Source of the DNA: a virus
Direction: 5' to 3' (one strand)
DNA length: 34,722 bases
IMG/VR virus record: IMGVR_UViG_3300042516_006280
Location: 1 to 34,722 of that record
Position 1 is the stretch's first letter; the number at the start of each line of letters is the position of its first letter. Made by a program: the position numbers and the translations under genes. The notes under the pieces were generated by a model. It saw only the letters and a program-made list of their open reading frames with translations, was not told the DNA's origin and made no database searches. Shown piece by piece: positions 8,035 through 16,601 of this stretch.

Positions 8035-8319
8035 TCATTTAACTAGTAAGTAGACTAAACCTATCACCTGAATAACAATAAATACAATTAAAACTTTATC
8101 CACAACCTTTGAGAGATCTAGTTTTGCATCGCTCTTTTTCAATGACATCTTTTCTTCAATTTTTTGTATCATTGATTTTTTGACATCAACTTTTGACTCA
8201 ACTGCCTTAGGAGCTAAAGATTTATTTTCTTTTGATGGCTGTTTTTTGTTTTTAGGAGCTACGCTCTTTTGTTTTTGGTTTACTGGTTTTTGTTCATTTT
8301 TTTTACTGGGCTTTTTCAT
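8035..8319 (-). CDS. Lys-rich protein with C-terminal membrane anchor
   Basis: This 94-residue protein starts at 8319 with GGGAG upstream. The first ~65 residues are extremely Lys-rich and low-complexity (KKPSKK, KNKKQPSKENK). Residues 72-93 form a single hydrophobic helix ending in LLVK. The layout is that of a tail-anchored membrane protein with a highly basic cytoplasmic part, which could bind nucleic acid or acidic lipids. A holin-like or membrane-tethering role is possible, but nothing specific supports it. Confidence 0.6.
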   Translation of the reverse strand: MKKPSKKNEQKPVNQKQKSVAPKNKKQPSKENKSLAPKAVESKVDVKKSMIQKIEEKMSLKKSDAKLDLSKVVDKVLIVFIVIQVIGLVYLLVK

Positions 8320-8350
8320 TTTATCTCCCTTTTAAGTATAGTATATATAA

Positions 8351-8866
8351 TTATATACCCCATTTATTGCTTAAGTAATTTATTAATTTTTTCTTATTTT
8401 CTTCAAAATTTGATTTGGATGATTCTTTTTGCTGTTCTCTATGCTTAATTTCTTTTTCTTTGGCTTTCTTGTAAAGAGGATTTATCTTTTCCTCCCAAAT
8501 AATATTTGGAACATAAGCCTCTAATTCTCCCGAAACTTCCTCGTAAACATCTTGGGATTCATATGCTACTTTAATTTTTTTATCATTTTCAAAAACAAAT
8601 ATCTCTAAATTAATACCAATTCCAAGTCCATCAAAAAACCAACCCAAACAATCAACATTTGATTCTATATCCATTTCTTGTATTTCATCATCTGTAGTTT
8701 TCCAAAAATCATCATACGATAAAGTTTCGCTAATTGCGCCTTGATCTACTATCTCATGACCAAGATTTCTAGCTATACAAACGAGTTTGCCTTGAAAACC
8801 CATGTATTCTTTTTGTATTGCTTCTACTGTTCTTTTTTCTTTTATTTGTTGTTCGTTAAATTTCAT
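8351..8866 (-). CDS. Hypothetical acidic protein with basic coiled C-terminus
   Basis: This 171-residue protein starts at the ATG at 8866. It lacks an obvious ribosome-binding site, and a TATATATTAAG string lies just upstream. Residues 40-125 look like a small mixed alpha/beta domain with CLGWFFDGLGIGINLEIFVFE in the middle. Residues 126-165 are a charged, Lys/Glu-rich helix. There is no signal peptide or membrane segment. It is divergent from the metallopeptidase gene at 8916. The family is not recognised. Confidence 0.55.
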   Translation of the reverse strand: MKFNEQQIKEKRTVEAIQKEYMGFQGKLVCIARNLGHEIVDQGAISETLSYDDFWKTTDDEIQEMDIESNVDCLGWFFDGLGIGINLEIFVFENDKKIKVAYESQDVYEEVSGELEAYVPNIIWEEKINPLYKKAKEKEIKHREQQKESSKSNFEENKKKLINYLSNKWGI

Positions 8867-8915
8867 GGCTACACTTAATATATATCTATAGAGTCAAAAG
8901 AAAAAGGAGTTTCTT

Positions 8916-10331
8916 ATGCTAAACAAAATATATAATTGGATTTTTCCAACCAAAAAAACAAACATTCTGAATAATAATCAGCCCATAGAATATTGGGTAA
9001 ACGATCCAACAACCCCAGAGTTTATAGGAAACACCATATATTCTGGTTCTGTTTTGCCCATCAATGTAAGTGGGTTTGTAGGCGGCGGACACAAAATGAC
9101 TTCCCCAGAAGGCAGAGCTGCCAATTGCTACGCTATAGTTAACAACACTGTTGGTAGCATTACACCAAAAATGAAAAAATTTCCTGGGCGCTGGGCGGCA
9201 ACTAATAATTTGAATGTATATCCAGCAGCTGGGCAAGACTTAAATGCTTTTTACGATAGAAGTAGCCTTAAGTTCTTTTATGCCCTCGATCCTGTTGTTA
9301 AAAAGAATATTTACACATCTGACAGCAGCGACATTGTTTCTCACGAAACCGGTCATGCCCTCCTAGACGCCATAAGACCAGATTTTTGGAATGTTCAATC
9401 TTATGAAGTTTGGGCTTTACACGAATCTTTTGGAGACATAGTTGCAATATTAAACATAATTGAGAATAAAGATCTTGTAAGTATGGCTTTAAAACAAACT
9501 TCTGGAGATCTTAGCAAGAGTAATGTTATATCAAAGCTCGCAGAAGAGCTTGCCAAAGCTATATTCAATATAACAAAAGGAAAAAAAGGATATAGTCCTT
9601 TATTCTTAAGAGATGCAGCCAATAATTTTCACTATGTATCCCCGGATAAGCTATCGGATAATACTCCTGATAACGTTTTAAGCAGGGAATGTCACAATTT
9701 CAGTAGGGTTTGGACTGGGGCATGGTATGCCTGTTTGGTTGGAATTTATAATTTTAATGTTAAAAATAACAATAATCAATATGACGCTTTGATGTCTGCA
9801 AAAGATACTATGGCTCGTTATTTTTTCGAAGCAGTTCAGAATGTGCCCATGACAGCCAGACTATTTGAAGCTTTGGCGAAAAAAATAATATTAATCGATT
9901 CTGAAAATGGATCAAAATACTCTGAAATTTTAAACAATGTGTTCACAGAGAGAAACATTGTTGGAAAAATAAGTTTATTAAACAATTTTTCTTTCAACGA
10001 TATAAAAGGAGATAAAAAATTCCTCCAAATAGAATCTGAAGGTTCTAAGATTTATAGCGATATGGAAAAAATAAAAACTTTAAAAGTATCTGATTATGTA
10101 AGCAAAAAGAGCATTTTAAATAAGAGTCTTTATAATATTGAGATAGAAATTCCTTTTGAAGATAGATATGAGCTATCAAAGGGTGGAATATTCATACAAT
10201 CCACTAATAATATAGAGGAAAATGTAAATATGGCGGTCATGTGCTTAAATAGTTTGAGCGAAAATGATTTACTGGGTAATCTATTTAAAATAGAAAACAA
10301 TAAATTGGTCAGAAATAAATTTATAAATTAA
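8916..10331 (+). CDS. HExxH zinc metallopeptidase (gluzincin-like)
   Basis: This 471-residue protein has AGGAG seven bases before the ATG. The catalytic helix SHETGHALLD gives H143, E144 and H147. Downstream HESFGDI provides E170 as the third zinc ligand, as in thermolysin-type gluzincins, where a second helix carries E followed by (S/G)D. No signal peptide is seen, so it would act in the cytoplasm or as a virion protein. Residues 180-350 are helical and 350-471 are mixed. Phages use such enzymes for virion maturation or host-protein attack; which applies here is unknown. It opens the plus-strand run that leads to the terminase. Confidence 0.8.
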   Translation: MLNKIYNWIFPTKKTNILNNNQPIEYWVNDPTTPEFIGNTIYSGSVLPINVSGFVGGGHKMTSPEGRAANCYAIVNNTVGSITPKMKKFPGRWAATNNLNVYPAAGQDLNAFYDRSSLKFFYALDPVVKKNIYTSDSSDIVSHETGHALLDAIRPDFWNVQSYEVWALHESFGDIVAILNIIENKDLVSMALKQTSGDLSKSNVISKLAEELAKAIFNITKGKKGYSPLFLRDAANNFHYVSPDKLSDNTPDNVLSRECHNFSRVWTGAWYACLVGIYNFNVKNNNNQYDALMSAKDTMARYFFEAVQNVPMTARLFEALAKKIILIDSENGSKYSEILNNVFTERNIVGKISLLNNFSFNDIKGDKKFLQIESEGSKIYSDMEKIKTLKVSDYVSKKSILNKSLYNIEIEIPFEDRYELSKGGIFIQSTNNIEENVNMAVMCLNSLSENDLLGNLFKIENNKLVRNKFIN

Positions 10332-10361
10332 ACTATACTATAGTTGCCCAAAAAAGATAGG

Positions 10362-10390
10362 TTGACTTAAAGTTAATTTAATGGTAAATT
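10362..10390 (+). promoter_or_regulatory. Sigma70-like promoter before acidic-protein gene
   Basis: TTGACT (10362-10367) is a near-perfect -35 element. It is followed after 17 bases by TAAATT (10385-10390), which matches four of six -10 bases. A purine-rich ribosome-binding region (aaaggaaaag) and the ATG at 10426 follow. The gap 10332-10425 holds no other feature. Confidence 0.5.
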
Positions 10391-10425
10391 TTTGCCTCCG
10401 TTGTTAAAAGAAAGGAAAAGAAAAA

Positions 10426-10764
10426 ATGCCCCAAATTATAGACTTTGAAACTATGCTTCCAGAAAAGCTTCTTAACGTTTTTTGTTTTTCAAGAGACGAA
10501 GATTATTTCGTTGATGATAACGATGACGAAGAAGAAGATTACAACGATTACGAAGACGATGATGAGGAGGAAGAGGAAGATGAAGATTGGGGTGGAGAGT
10601 GGAAAGAAGTAGGAGATGACAACGAGGAAGATGAAGATGAAGATGAAGATGAAGATGAAGATGAAGATGAGGATTGGGACGACGAAGATGAAGATGAAGA
10701 TGAAGAAGAATGGGATGATGAGGATGAAGATTGGGACGACGAAGATGAAGATGAAGAATATTGA
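10426..10764 (+). CDS. Extremely acidic Asp/Glu-rich protein
   Basis: This 112-residue protein has a normal-looking first ~28 residues (residues 1-22 include LPEKLLNVFCF). From there it is almost entirely Asp and Glu with spaced Trp (EWDDED, EDWDDED) and no Lys/Arg in the last half. Part is encoded by seven perfect copies of gaagat (10627-10668). The net charge is extremely negative. Possible roles are DNA mimicry, histone-like-protein sequestration or metal binding; none is proven. It has its own promoter-like sequence and is closed by a rho-independent terminator, so it is a separate transcription unit just ahead of the terminase. Confidence 0.75.
   Translation: MPQIIDFETMLPEKLLNVFCFSRDEDYFVDDNDDEEEDYNDYEDDDEEEEEDEDWGGEWKEVGDDNEEDEDEDEDEDEDEDEDWDDEDEDEDEEEWDDEDEDWDDEDEDEEY
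10627..10668. repeat. gaagat x7 microsatellite in coding sequence
   Basis: Seven perfect tandem copies of gaagat encode (Glu-Asp)7 inside the acidic protein. The unit is prone to in-frame length change. Confidence 0.9.
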
Positions 10765-10794
10765 TTAAAATTGATTAAAATTTTTCCTTTCTTT

Positions 10795-10822
10795 AAAGCC
10801 CCTAATTTTTAGGGGCTTTTTT
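10795..10822 (+). terminator. Rho-independent terminator
   Basis: The stem aaagcccctaa / ttaggggcttt (10795-10805 with 10809-10819) has a three-base loop and is followed by further T residues. The GC core is AGCCCC/GGGGCT. It sits between the acidic-protein stop (10764) and the terminase ATG (10836). It would end the acidic-protein transcript or attenuate read-through into the terminase gene. Confidence 0.9.
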
Positions 10823-10835
10823 AATAGATAAACTT

Positions 10836-12599
10836 ATGGACTTTAAAGAATATTACTCAAAACATTACAATCCCAAGTACTTTACTTTAAATAATTATGA
10901 GCTTGCCATAGATCCAACAGAAACAATGGATGAGGTAAACTTATACGACATGGACAGACAAAAAAAAGAAATTGTAAAATGCGTAAATAGTTTTGAATAT
11001 TTTTGTCACAAGTATATTAAAATTCTTCATCCTGTTAAGGGTTTAATACCATTTGTTCCTTTCAATTACCAGAGAAAAGTAATCAGTGAGTATGAAAACA
11101 ACAGGTTTAATATAATTTCTAAGTTTAGACAGGGCGGCTTGACTACAGTCACTCTTCTTTGGGGATTGTGGAGATGTATGTTTAAATTAGATCAACAAAT
11201 AATGTTGATATCCAAGACCGACAGAGAAGCAACAGACACAGGTGCTATAATAGATAGAGCCGTGGAACATTTGCCATTATGGCTTATTCCAAAAAAAGAC
11301 AAAAAATGGAATGATCATTTAAAAGAATTTTCTGACACAGGCGGCGCTTTAAAATTCTACTCTCCTGAAGCCTCTCGCGGTAAAAGCGTTACATTTTTAA
11401 TAATAGACGAAGCTGCGTTCATACCCGACATGGATAAACATTGGAAAGCTATGTGGCCAGTTCTAAGCACAGGTGGTAGTTGCGTTTTGATTTCTACGGT
11501 TAACGGTATGGGAAATTGGTATGAGCAAACATATAGTGACGCAAAAGAAAAAAGAAATATGTTCAACGTCATAGACTTAGATTACTGGGAACACCCTGAG
11601 TATAACAACGAAAAATGGATAGATGAACAAAAGCGTCAGCTAGGAGAAAAAGGATTTCTGCAAGAAGTTTTAAGAGAGTTTTTAGGCTCTGGAGAAACTT
11701 ATATTCCCTCTAACATAATAAGAGAATTAACCGAGTACACAGGGAAGATGCCTCCCATAAAAAAACTATTCCCAAAGTGGACTAATAAAAATGGAAGGGC
11801 AGCACAATTAGAGACAGACGAGAACAACAAAGGCGCATTATGGATATGGAAAGAACCAAGTGAAAGCAGAGAGTATATAATAGGCGTTGACTGTGCTGAT
11901 GGAATGGGAGAAGACGCAGATAATAGTTGTTTTCAAGTATTAGATATGGAAACACTTGAACAAGTTGCCGAGTTCTATAGTAATCTTATACCTCCTCACT
12001 TATTTGCACAAATAATAAAAGAAGTGGGTGTTTATTACAACACAGCCTTGGTAGTAGTTGAAAATATGGCAGCAGGCGGCGCTGTTTTAAGCTCTCTTCA
12101 GAATACACTATTTTATGAAAATATATTTTTTGAAACTAAGAAGAGTGGGTCACAAACAATAGGGTTCAAAGTCAACAGAATAAACAGACCGATGTTGCTG
12201 GAGGCTATGCAAAGCAGAATTCTTAGTAAATCAATTAGAATAAATAGCGCCAGACTAACCTCTGAGTTACAAACATTTGAATTTAATCCGGTTACTAAGA
12301 GAGCCGAAGCTCAAAAAAGAAAACATGACGATGCGATTTCGGCATTGTGTATATCTTTATTTGTCCGAAATCAAATGATTCAAGATCTACCAGTTGGGGC
12401 AAATGCTCCCCAGGAGGCGGCAAGCATTCTAAGTAATGATGTTTGCCAAGAAATCAAAAGAGAGCTTTTTGATTCAAGATACGAAGATTTTATTGAAGAG
12501 GAAATAAGCACAAGCTCCTCTATCGATGAAGATCAAAAAGAAACTCTCTTTAACCTGTATAGAAAAAACAATAAAATACTAAAAGAGTTTGGATGGTAA
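10836..12599 (+). CDS. terL: Terminase large subunit, T4 gp17-like
   Basis: This 587-residue packaging motor has an N-terminal ATPase and a C-terminal nuclease. The deviant Walker A is SKFRQGGLTT (residues 95-104), where the usual GK(T/S) lysine is Leu and a Lys lies upstream, as in several phage terminases. Walker B is FLIIDEAA (187-194) with D191 and E192. The coupling motif is LISTVNG (218-224). The RNase H-like nuclease centre has D352 (IGVDCADG), E409 (VVVENMAAGG) and D498/D499 (RKHDDAIS). Length is close to T4 gp17. A cryptic terminator lies immediately upstream and two small genes follow at once. No small terminase or portal gene is in the window. This gene is the strongest evidence for a myovirus-type tailed phage. 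Confidence 0.95.
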   Translation: MDFKEYYSKHYNPKYFTLNNYELAIDPTETMDEVNLYDMDRQKKEIVKCVNSFEYFCHKYIKILHPVKGLIPFVPFNYQRKVISEYENNRFNIISKFRQGGLTTVTLLWGLWRCMFKLDQQIMLISKTDREATDTGAIIDRAVEHLPLWLIPKKDKKWNDHLKEFSDTGGALKFYSPEASRGKSVTFLIIDEAAFIPDMDKHWKAMWPVLSTGGSCVLISTVNGMGNWYEQTYSDAKEKRNMFNVIDLDYWEHPEYNNEKWIDEQKRQLGEKGFLQEVLREFLGSGETYIPSNIIRELTEYTGKMPPIKKLFPKWTNKNGRAAQLETDENNKGALWIWKEPSESREYIIGVDCADGMGEDADNSCFQVLDMETLEQVAEFYSNLIPPHLFAQIIKEVGVYYNTALVVVENMAAGGAVLSSLQNTLFYENIFFETKKSGSQTIGFKVNRINRPMLLEAMQSRILSKSIRINSARLTSELQTFEFNPVTKRAEAQKRKHDDAISALCISLFVRNQMIQDLPVGANAPQEAASILSNDVCQEIKRELFDSRYEDFIEEEISTSSSIDEDQKETLFNLYRKNNKILKEFGW

Positions 12600-12602
12600 A
12601 TT

Positions 12603-12872
12603 ATGAAGCATAACTATGATACTGTTGTAAACCACTTAGAATTAGCTTATAAAAATTGCGGACTTTCAAATGAATCGGACGCCCTCAAGAGTGTAATAAA
12701 ACAGCTTATAAACAGTTTTAATAAACTTATAATTAAAAATAAAAAAAGAATCAACAGGGAATTAAGTGAAATAAAATCTGTTAAATACACACACCCAAAA
12801 GAAACTCTCCAGTTGATAGAAGAATTAATTGAAAAAGAAAAAGGAAAATCAAATGAGACTATTGACAATTGA
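12603..12872 (+). CDS. Small helical protein downstream of terminase
   Basis: This 89-residue protein starts three bases after the terminase stop. It is fully helical and Lys/Glu-rich (residues 25-85), consistent with a short coiled coil. It has no known motif. Position suggests co-expression with packaging or head-assembly genes. The next gene overlaps its 3' end by 20 bases. Confidence 0.6.
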   Translation: MKHNYDTVVNHLELAYKNCGLSNESDALKSVIKQLINSFNKLIIKNKKRINRELSEIKSVKYTHPKETLQLIEELIEKEKGKSNETIDN

Positions 12873-13371
12873 AAATATAAAACTATTTGATAAAAACAAA
12901 AACATAAAATATGAGCAGAGTAATATAAAAAATACATTGCACCAAATAGGCGAGTCATATATGTTAAATTGTCTTTTTGTAAATAAAACACGTAATGATA
13001 AAGGAGAGATTCAAAAAACAAGAGAAGATTTTTATTACGCCGGGCTTGATAACAGAAGCACTTTAAACACTACTGACGTCATGTCCTCATTAGTAAATGA
13101 GCCTTCCGCAAACGGATACAGCAGACAAAAAATAACTTCTTGGAGCTCACCAGTAATTTCTAATTCTGTTTTTGTCACAAAAAGTAATAATATAACTTTC
13201 AATGCATCGACTGGAACCAACACTGGTTGGGGACCAGTCAAAAATATATTCCTAGCTACAACACAAAACATTAGTGGGATTTTAATTTCTTCTGCTAAAT
13301 TAAATCAAGAATTAAAAATGGTTGCTGGCGATACTATTGTTTTGGTTATGAACTTATCTCTAAGCAATTAA
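12853..13371 (+). CDS. Beta-rich putative virion protein
   Basis: The chosen start is the ATG at 12853, which has AAGGA eight bases upstream, rather than the in-frame ATG 24 bases earlier that lacks one. This gives 172 residues. The C-terminal part has the pattern W...KNIFLATT...SGILISSAKL...(V)AGDTIVLVMNLSL. That pattern recurs at the C-terminus of many phage tail or neck-associated proteins, where a last beta-hairpin follows GD(T/S). I infer a minor structural protein encoded in the terminase operon. Its tail overlaps the convergent gene at 13360 by 12 bases. Confidence 0.6.
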   Translation: MRLLTIENIKLFDKNKNIKYEQSNIKNTLHQIGESYMLNCLFVNKTRNDKGEIQKTREDFYYAGLDNRSTLNTTDVMSSLVNEPSANGYSRQKITSWSSPVISNSVFVTKSNNITFNASTGTNTGWGPVKNIFLATTQNISGILISSAKLNQELKMVAGDTIVLVMNLSLSN

Positions 13372-13812
13372 AGAATCTGTTAAATTCTCTATTTTTTGAA
13401 TTTCTACGCTATGTATTATATTTATGTAATCCGAAATTTCATATACTTTAAAATTAATCCATTCTGCTCCACCGTCTTTTACATCTAGCAACAATTTCGA
13501 ACAAGGAATATAGTCTTTTTTTTTCTTAAAAAACTTTTTTATTTTTGTCGGTAATACATTATCTCTCTCACCGGACAAGTATATTCTATATCCATTGTCT
13601 GTTACGTCTATTCCTTTTGATTGATTTTTATCATCATTTGCAATAATATATTTACAAAAAACTTCTATTGCCGGCTCTGATGTTTCACTTTTATCATAAA
13701 ACCAAACAGGCACACTAACACCCACCACTTCTATTTGCTTTCCTTCATAAATATCGTATCTTTGCTCTCTTGTTAAAAAAACATTGTGGGAAACGCATAA
13801 TATGGAATTCAT
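13360..13812 (-). CDS. Hypothetical protein, single-gene minus unit
   Basis: This 150-residue protein starts at the ATG at 13812. Directly upstream on the minus strand is TTATAGTTT, with no good ribosome-binding site. The same TATAGTTTATG arrangement precedes the gene starting at 15486. The sequence is mixed alpha/beta with a basic loop (KIKKFFKKKKD, about 90-100). No motif is recognised. It sits alone on the minus strand between plus-strand genes, overlapping the previous gene tail-to-tail. Confidence 0.55.
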   Translation of the reverse strand: MNSILCVSHNVFLTREQRYDIYEGKQIEVVGVSVPVWFYDKSETSEPAIEVFCKYIIANDDKNQSKGIDVTDNGYRIYLSGERDNVLPTKIKKFFKKKKDYIPCSKLLLDVKDGGAEWINFKVYEISDYINIIHSVEIQKIENLTDSLIA

Positions 13813-13855
13813 AAACTATAAGAGTAATATTTCTGTTGAAAATCATAAATACATT

Positions 13856-14734
13856 ATGGTTAAATATTTATCTTTCTTCTTTTTATTGTTGTGTTTTACT
13901 TCTTCAGCTTTTGCCCAAAGAATTAAACATCCAATGGATAATATGCCGTTGGTTCCTCCTGTTCCGCTAACGGGAGAAAATGATCTCTATGGAATGCCAA
14001 TAGAAGAAAGAGGCGAAGAATACAAAAAGTTTTTATCTCCTTCTTTAAAAATTATGGTAAATGGAGCAAGTGGCTCTGGAACTATAATTTATTATGATAA
14101 AAAAGATAATACAGCTTATGTTGCTACCTGTGGTCATCTTTGGAATCCTGGTATCTTAAATTACGAACAAGCAAAAGTTAAAAAACTAAAGTGCAAGGTA
14201 CTAACTTGGTTTCATAATGATAAGAAATTAGATGAAACAAAAACATACGAAGCAAGTGTTCTATTCTACAGTTATGTTGAAGGTTGTGACACAGCTCTAA
14301 TAAAGTTTACGCCCGACTGGATCCCTGATTATTTTCCAATTGCACCAAAAGATTACCCTTATGTAAAAGGATCAATAGTTCATTCTATGGGTTGTGATGG
14401 AGGAAATGAAGTGGCTCATTATAAAGTAGAGATAGTGGGATTGAGAAACAGAGGGGACTTAGTGACTATTCAAAATAGTCCAAGACCAGGCAGATCAGGT
14501 GGAGGTCTTGTTGATGACAACTTTTTTTATATTGGAACTTGTTGGGGAACTACGGCGTTTGATGGTGGAGGACAAGGATTTTTTACATCTTTGCCCGTAA
14601 TTCATGATTTCTGGAGCAAGAATAGTTTTGATTGGCTATTAAAGATTAAAAAACAAAAAACAATTATTCTAAACAGAAACACAAATAAAAAAGAAATAAT
14701 CGAAGGCGATTATATTTTAATGCCATCTCTCTAA
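13856..14734 (+). CDS. Secreted trypsin-like serine protease
   Basis: I place the start at the ATG at 13856, because it begins a textbook signal peptide (residues 1-20, hydrophobic core FFFLLLCF, cleavage after SSAFA). An in-frame start 72 bases upstream would bury it. The 292-residue protein has the trypsin-fold triad: H94 (TCGHLW), D145 (CDTALIKF) and S214 (GRSGGG). The mature protease would work in the periplasm or outside. Host-envelope or competitor-protein cleavage is plausible but unproven. There is no clear ribosome-binding site before 13856. Its last four bases overlap the convergent nuclease gene. Confidence 0.8.
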   Translation: MVKYLSFFFLLLCFTSSAFAQRIKHPMDNMPLVPPVPLTGENDLYGMPIEERGEEYKKFLSPSLKIMVNGASGSGTIIYYDKKDNTAYVATCGHLWNPGILNYEQAKVKKLKCKVLTWFHNDKKLDETKTYEASVLFYSYVEGCDTALIKFTPDWIPDYFPIAPKDYPYVKGSIVHSMGCDGGNEVAHYKVEIVGLRNRGDLVTIQNSPRPGRSGGGLVDDNFFYIGTCWGTTAFDGGGQGFFTSLPVIHDFWSKNSFDWLLKIKKQKTIILNRNTNKKEIIEGDYILMPSL

Positions 14735-15486
14735 GTTAGAGAATAAAATGGGCATAATTTACGAAAATCACATCTTCTGCAATGATCCCCAGTTCTTCCA
14801 AAAACATTGTCCGGATCTTTAGCTTGAATATCGTTATAAATACTCAGAAGCATTTTCTCCACTCCATCAAGCATTGATTGGTTGAATTTAGTTGGTATTA
14901 AATCTCCCCCATCCAAGTAATAAAGAGCAGCTCGTATATTTTCTGCTTTTATCCCAAAAAGTTTTTGAACAACTTTTGCATAACATAACATCTGTGTATC
15001 TTGACGAATTGTTTGAGGGGTTTTTCTCCATCTTCCTTTCTTTGTGGTTTTATAATCTATTATAAAACACATGTCATCTTTGATTATTAAACGATCTATG
15101 ACACCTGTTAAGTATTTCTCATGCGGTGGATCCAAGTCATACTTAAAAAAGTATTCTGTTTCTCCATCAAAGCCAACTCTGTCGCTTAATTTTTTAATAT
15201 TTGTTATATGCTCGGTTAGTTTATTTTTATATTCTGATGTTAATTCTACCTTCTTATCTTCTAGCAGAAGCTCACCTTTTAAATATGGTTGAAGAAATTT
15301 GTTTATTTCTATTTTACCTTTATTTTTAACATACTCTTCCGCTACTTTATGAACAAGCTTTCCATAAAGAAAATACTCTGGTTCTGATTCCTGAGAAGCC
15401 AATTTTAAATGATATTTGTATTTGTACGCCTGATTGCATTGATCCCAAAGTTGTTTTCTACTAACAGATAAATGTTCTATTTTCAT
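14731..15486 (-). CDS. RecB/Cas4-like PD-(D/E)XK nuclease with predicted Fe-S cluster
   Basis: This 251-residue protein has the whole motif set: H46 (GKLVHKVAE), D131 (TGVIDRL), D144 and K146 (IIDYKTT), then Q165 and Y169 (QDTQMLCYA). C17 together with C236, C239 and C245 (HCRRCDFRKLC) matches the four cysteines that bind a 4Fe-4S cluster in Cas4/AddB-type nucleases. The expected activity is single-strand DNA exonuclease or recombination end-processing. No cas1, cas2 or CRISPR array is present, so a role in phage recombination or host DNA breakdown is more likely. It is divergent from the primase gene. Confidence 0.88.
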   Translation of the reverse strand: MKIEHLSVSRKQLWDQCNQAYKYKYHLKLASQESEPEYFLYGKLVHKVAEEYVKNKGKIEINKFLQPYLKGELLLEDKKVELTSEYKNKLTEHITNIKKLSDRVGFDGETEYFFKYDLDPPHEKYLTGVIDRLIIKDDMCFIIDYKTTKKGRWRKTPQTIRQDTQMLCYAKVVQKLFGIKAENIRAALYYLDGGDLIPTKFNQSMLDGVEKMLLSIYNDIQAKDPDNVFGRTGDHCRRCDFRKLCPFYSLT

Positions 15487-15507
15487 AAACTATAGGAGTA
15501 AATCGAA

Positions 15508-15536
15508 TTGCAAAAAAGAACAAAAATCGATATAAT
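15508..15536 (+). promoter_or_regulatory. Consensus-like promoter giving a probable leaderless primase mRNA
   Basis: TTGCAA (15508-15513), then 17 bases, then a perfect TATAAT (15531-15536). The expected transcription start, about seven bases downstream, falls on the ATG at 15543. No ribosome-binding site lies in the usual position for that ATG, which fits a leaderless transcript. Confidence 0.6.
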
Positions 15537-15542
15537 TTGAGC

Positions 15543-16601
15543 ATGGGAATCTTTGAGAATTTTCAAAAATGGGCAGAAGATCGCTTTGACGGAGATATAG
15601 TCGTCAAGGGAAATGAAGTTGTATTAAATTCAATATTTGCGGATGACACAAAATACCATCTATGGTGTAGTCCATCAGGCGGCAAGACAGAAAGAAAAAA
15701 TGGTGTTTTTCATTGTTTCAAAACAGATAAAAAAGGCTCGCTTCCAAAATTAATACAAATTGTAGATAAGTGTAGTTTTGAAAAAGCAATATGCATCTTA
15801 CATGGCAGATCAACAATATCAGAATTAGAGGAAAAGCTTTTTGAATTTTTTGAAAACATAGATGAAAATCAAGATGTTAAAATAAGCAAGCCCGAGAAAG
15901 TTCAGCTATCCCTGCCAGAAGGAAGCTGCTTAATAAGCTCTTTACCAAAAAATAATTTTTGGAGAAATTTAGCTTCTGATTATCTTACTAAAAGAAAAAT
16001 ACCCATAGATGGATTGTATATTTGCAAGTCAGCCCCCTATAAAGCAAGAATAATAATTCCTTATTATGATTTATCTGGGGATCTTTTTTATTGGAATGGT
16101 AGACATGTTGGTAATTCAAGAATTAGATATTTGGGTCCACCCAAAGAGGTGGGAATAGGCAAGTCTGATGTTTTATTCTTCGCAGGAGGGAACTGGGCTA
16201 GTAAAAACGAAGAAATATATCTTTGTGAAGGAGAGTTTGATGCGCTCAGCCTTTTTTATAGCGGACTAAACGGGGTCGCTTGCGGCGGCAAAAACTTAAG
16301 TGAAAAACAAATGAATTTAATAAAAGATTATAAGATAGTTATATGTCTTGACAACGATAAGGCTGGTCTTGGTGGGATGACCACAATGACAGACATGATT
16401 AACAAAAATATTGAATCAAAAAATTTAAAAGAACGATTGATGTTCGTGAGTCCTCATAAGTCCTATAAAGACTGGAATGAAATGTTTGTAAAAGAAGGTC
16501 CATCTGTTATGAAGAATTATGTTTTAGCTACAAGAAAAAATTTAGATTTCCAAGCTCCTATGGGTACGGGCGGAGATTACTTTAGAATGAAGGGAATGTG
16601 A
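15543..16601 (+). CDS. DnaG-type primase with Toprim domain
   Basis: From the ATG at 15543 the product has 352 residues; a TTG two codons earlier is the alternative start. The N-terminal region has a reduced zinc-binding pattern, C42 (HLWCSPSGG) and C58 (FHCF), instead of the full CHC2 set. The Toprim domain has E229 (CEGEFDAL) and D270/D272 (CLDNDKAG). No C-terminal helicase domain is present, so a separate helicase is expected elsewhere in the genome. It synthesises RNA primers for phage replication. The next gene overlaps its stop (TGATG). Confidence 0.85.
   Translation: MGIFENFQKWAEDRFDGDIVVKGNEVVLNSIFADDTKYHLWCSPSGGKTERKNGVFHCFKTDKKGSLPKLIQIVDKCSFEKAICILHGRSTISELEEKLFEFFENIDENQDVKISKPEKVQLSLPEGSCLISSLPKNNFWRNLASDYLTKRKIPIDGLYICKSAPYKARIIIPYYDLSGDLFYWNGRHVGNSRIRYLGPPKEVGIGKSDVLFFAGGNWASKNEEIYLCEGEFDALSLFYSGLNGVACGGKNLSEKQMNLIKDYKIVICLDNDKAGLGGMTTMTDMINKNIESKNLKERLMFVSPHKSYKDWNEMFVKEGPSVMKNYVLATRKNLDFQAPMGTGGDYFRMKGM

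Noticed and set aside
14724-14742. Terminator at the convergent ends of the trypsin-like and nuclease genes
   Set aside because: tctctaa/ttagaga is a perfect but AT-rich stem with a one-base loop and no T tract; too weak to call.
14731-15486. A CRISPR-Cas adaptation gene (Cas4)
   Set aside because: The motifs match the family, but no cas1, cas2 or repeat-spacer array is present; the broader RecB-like label is safer.
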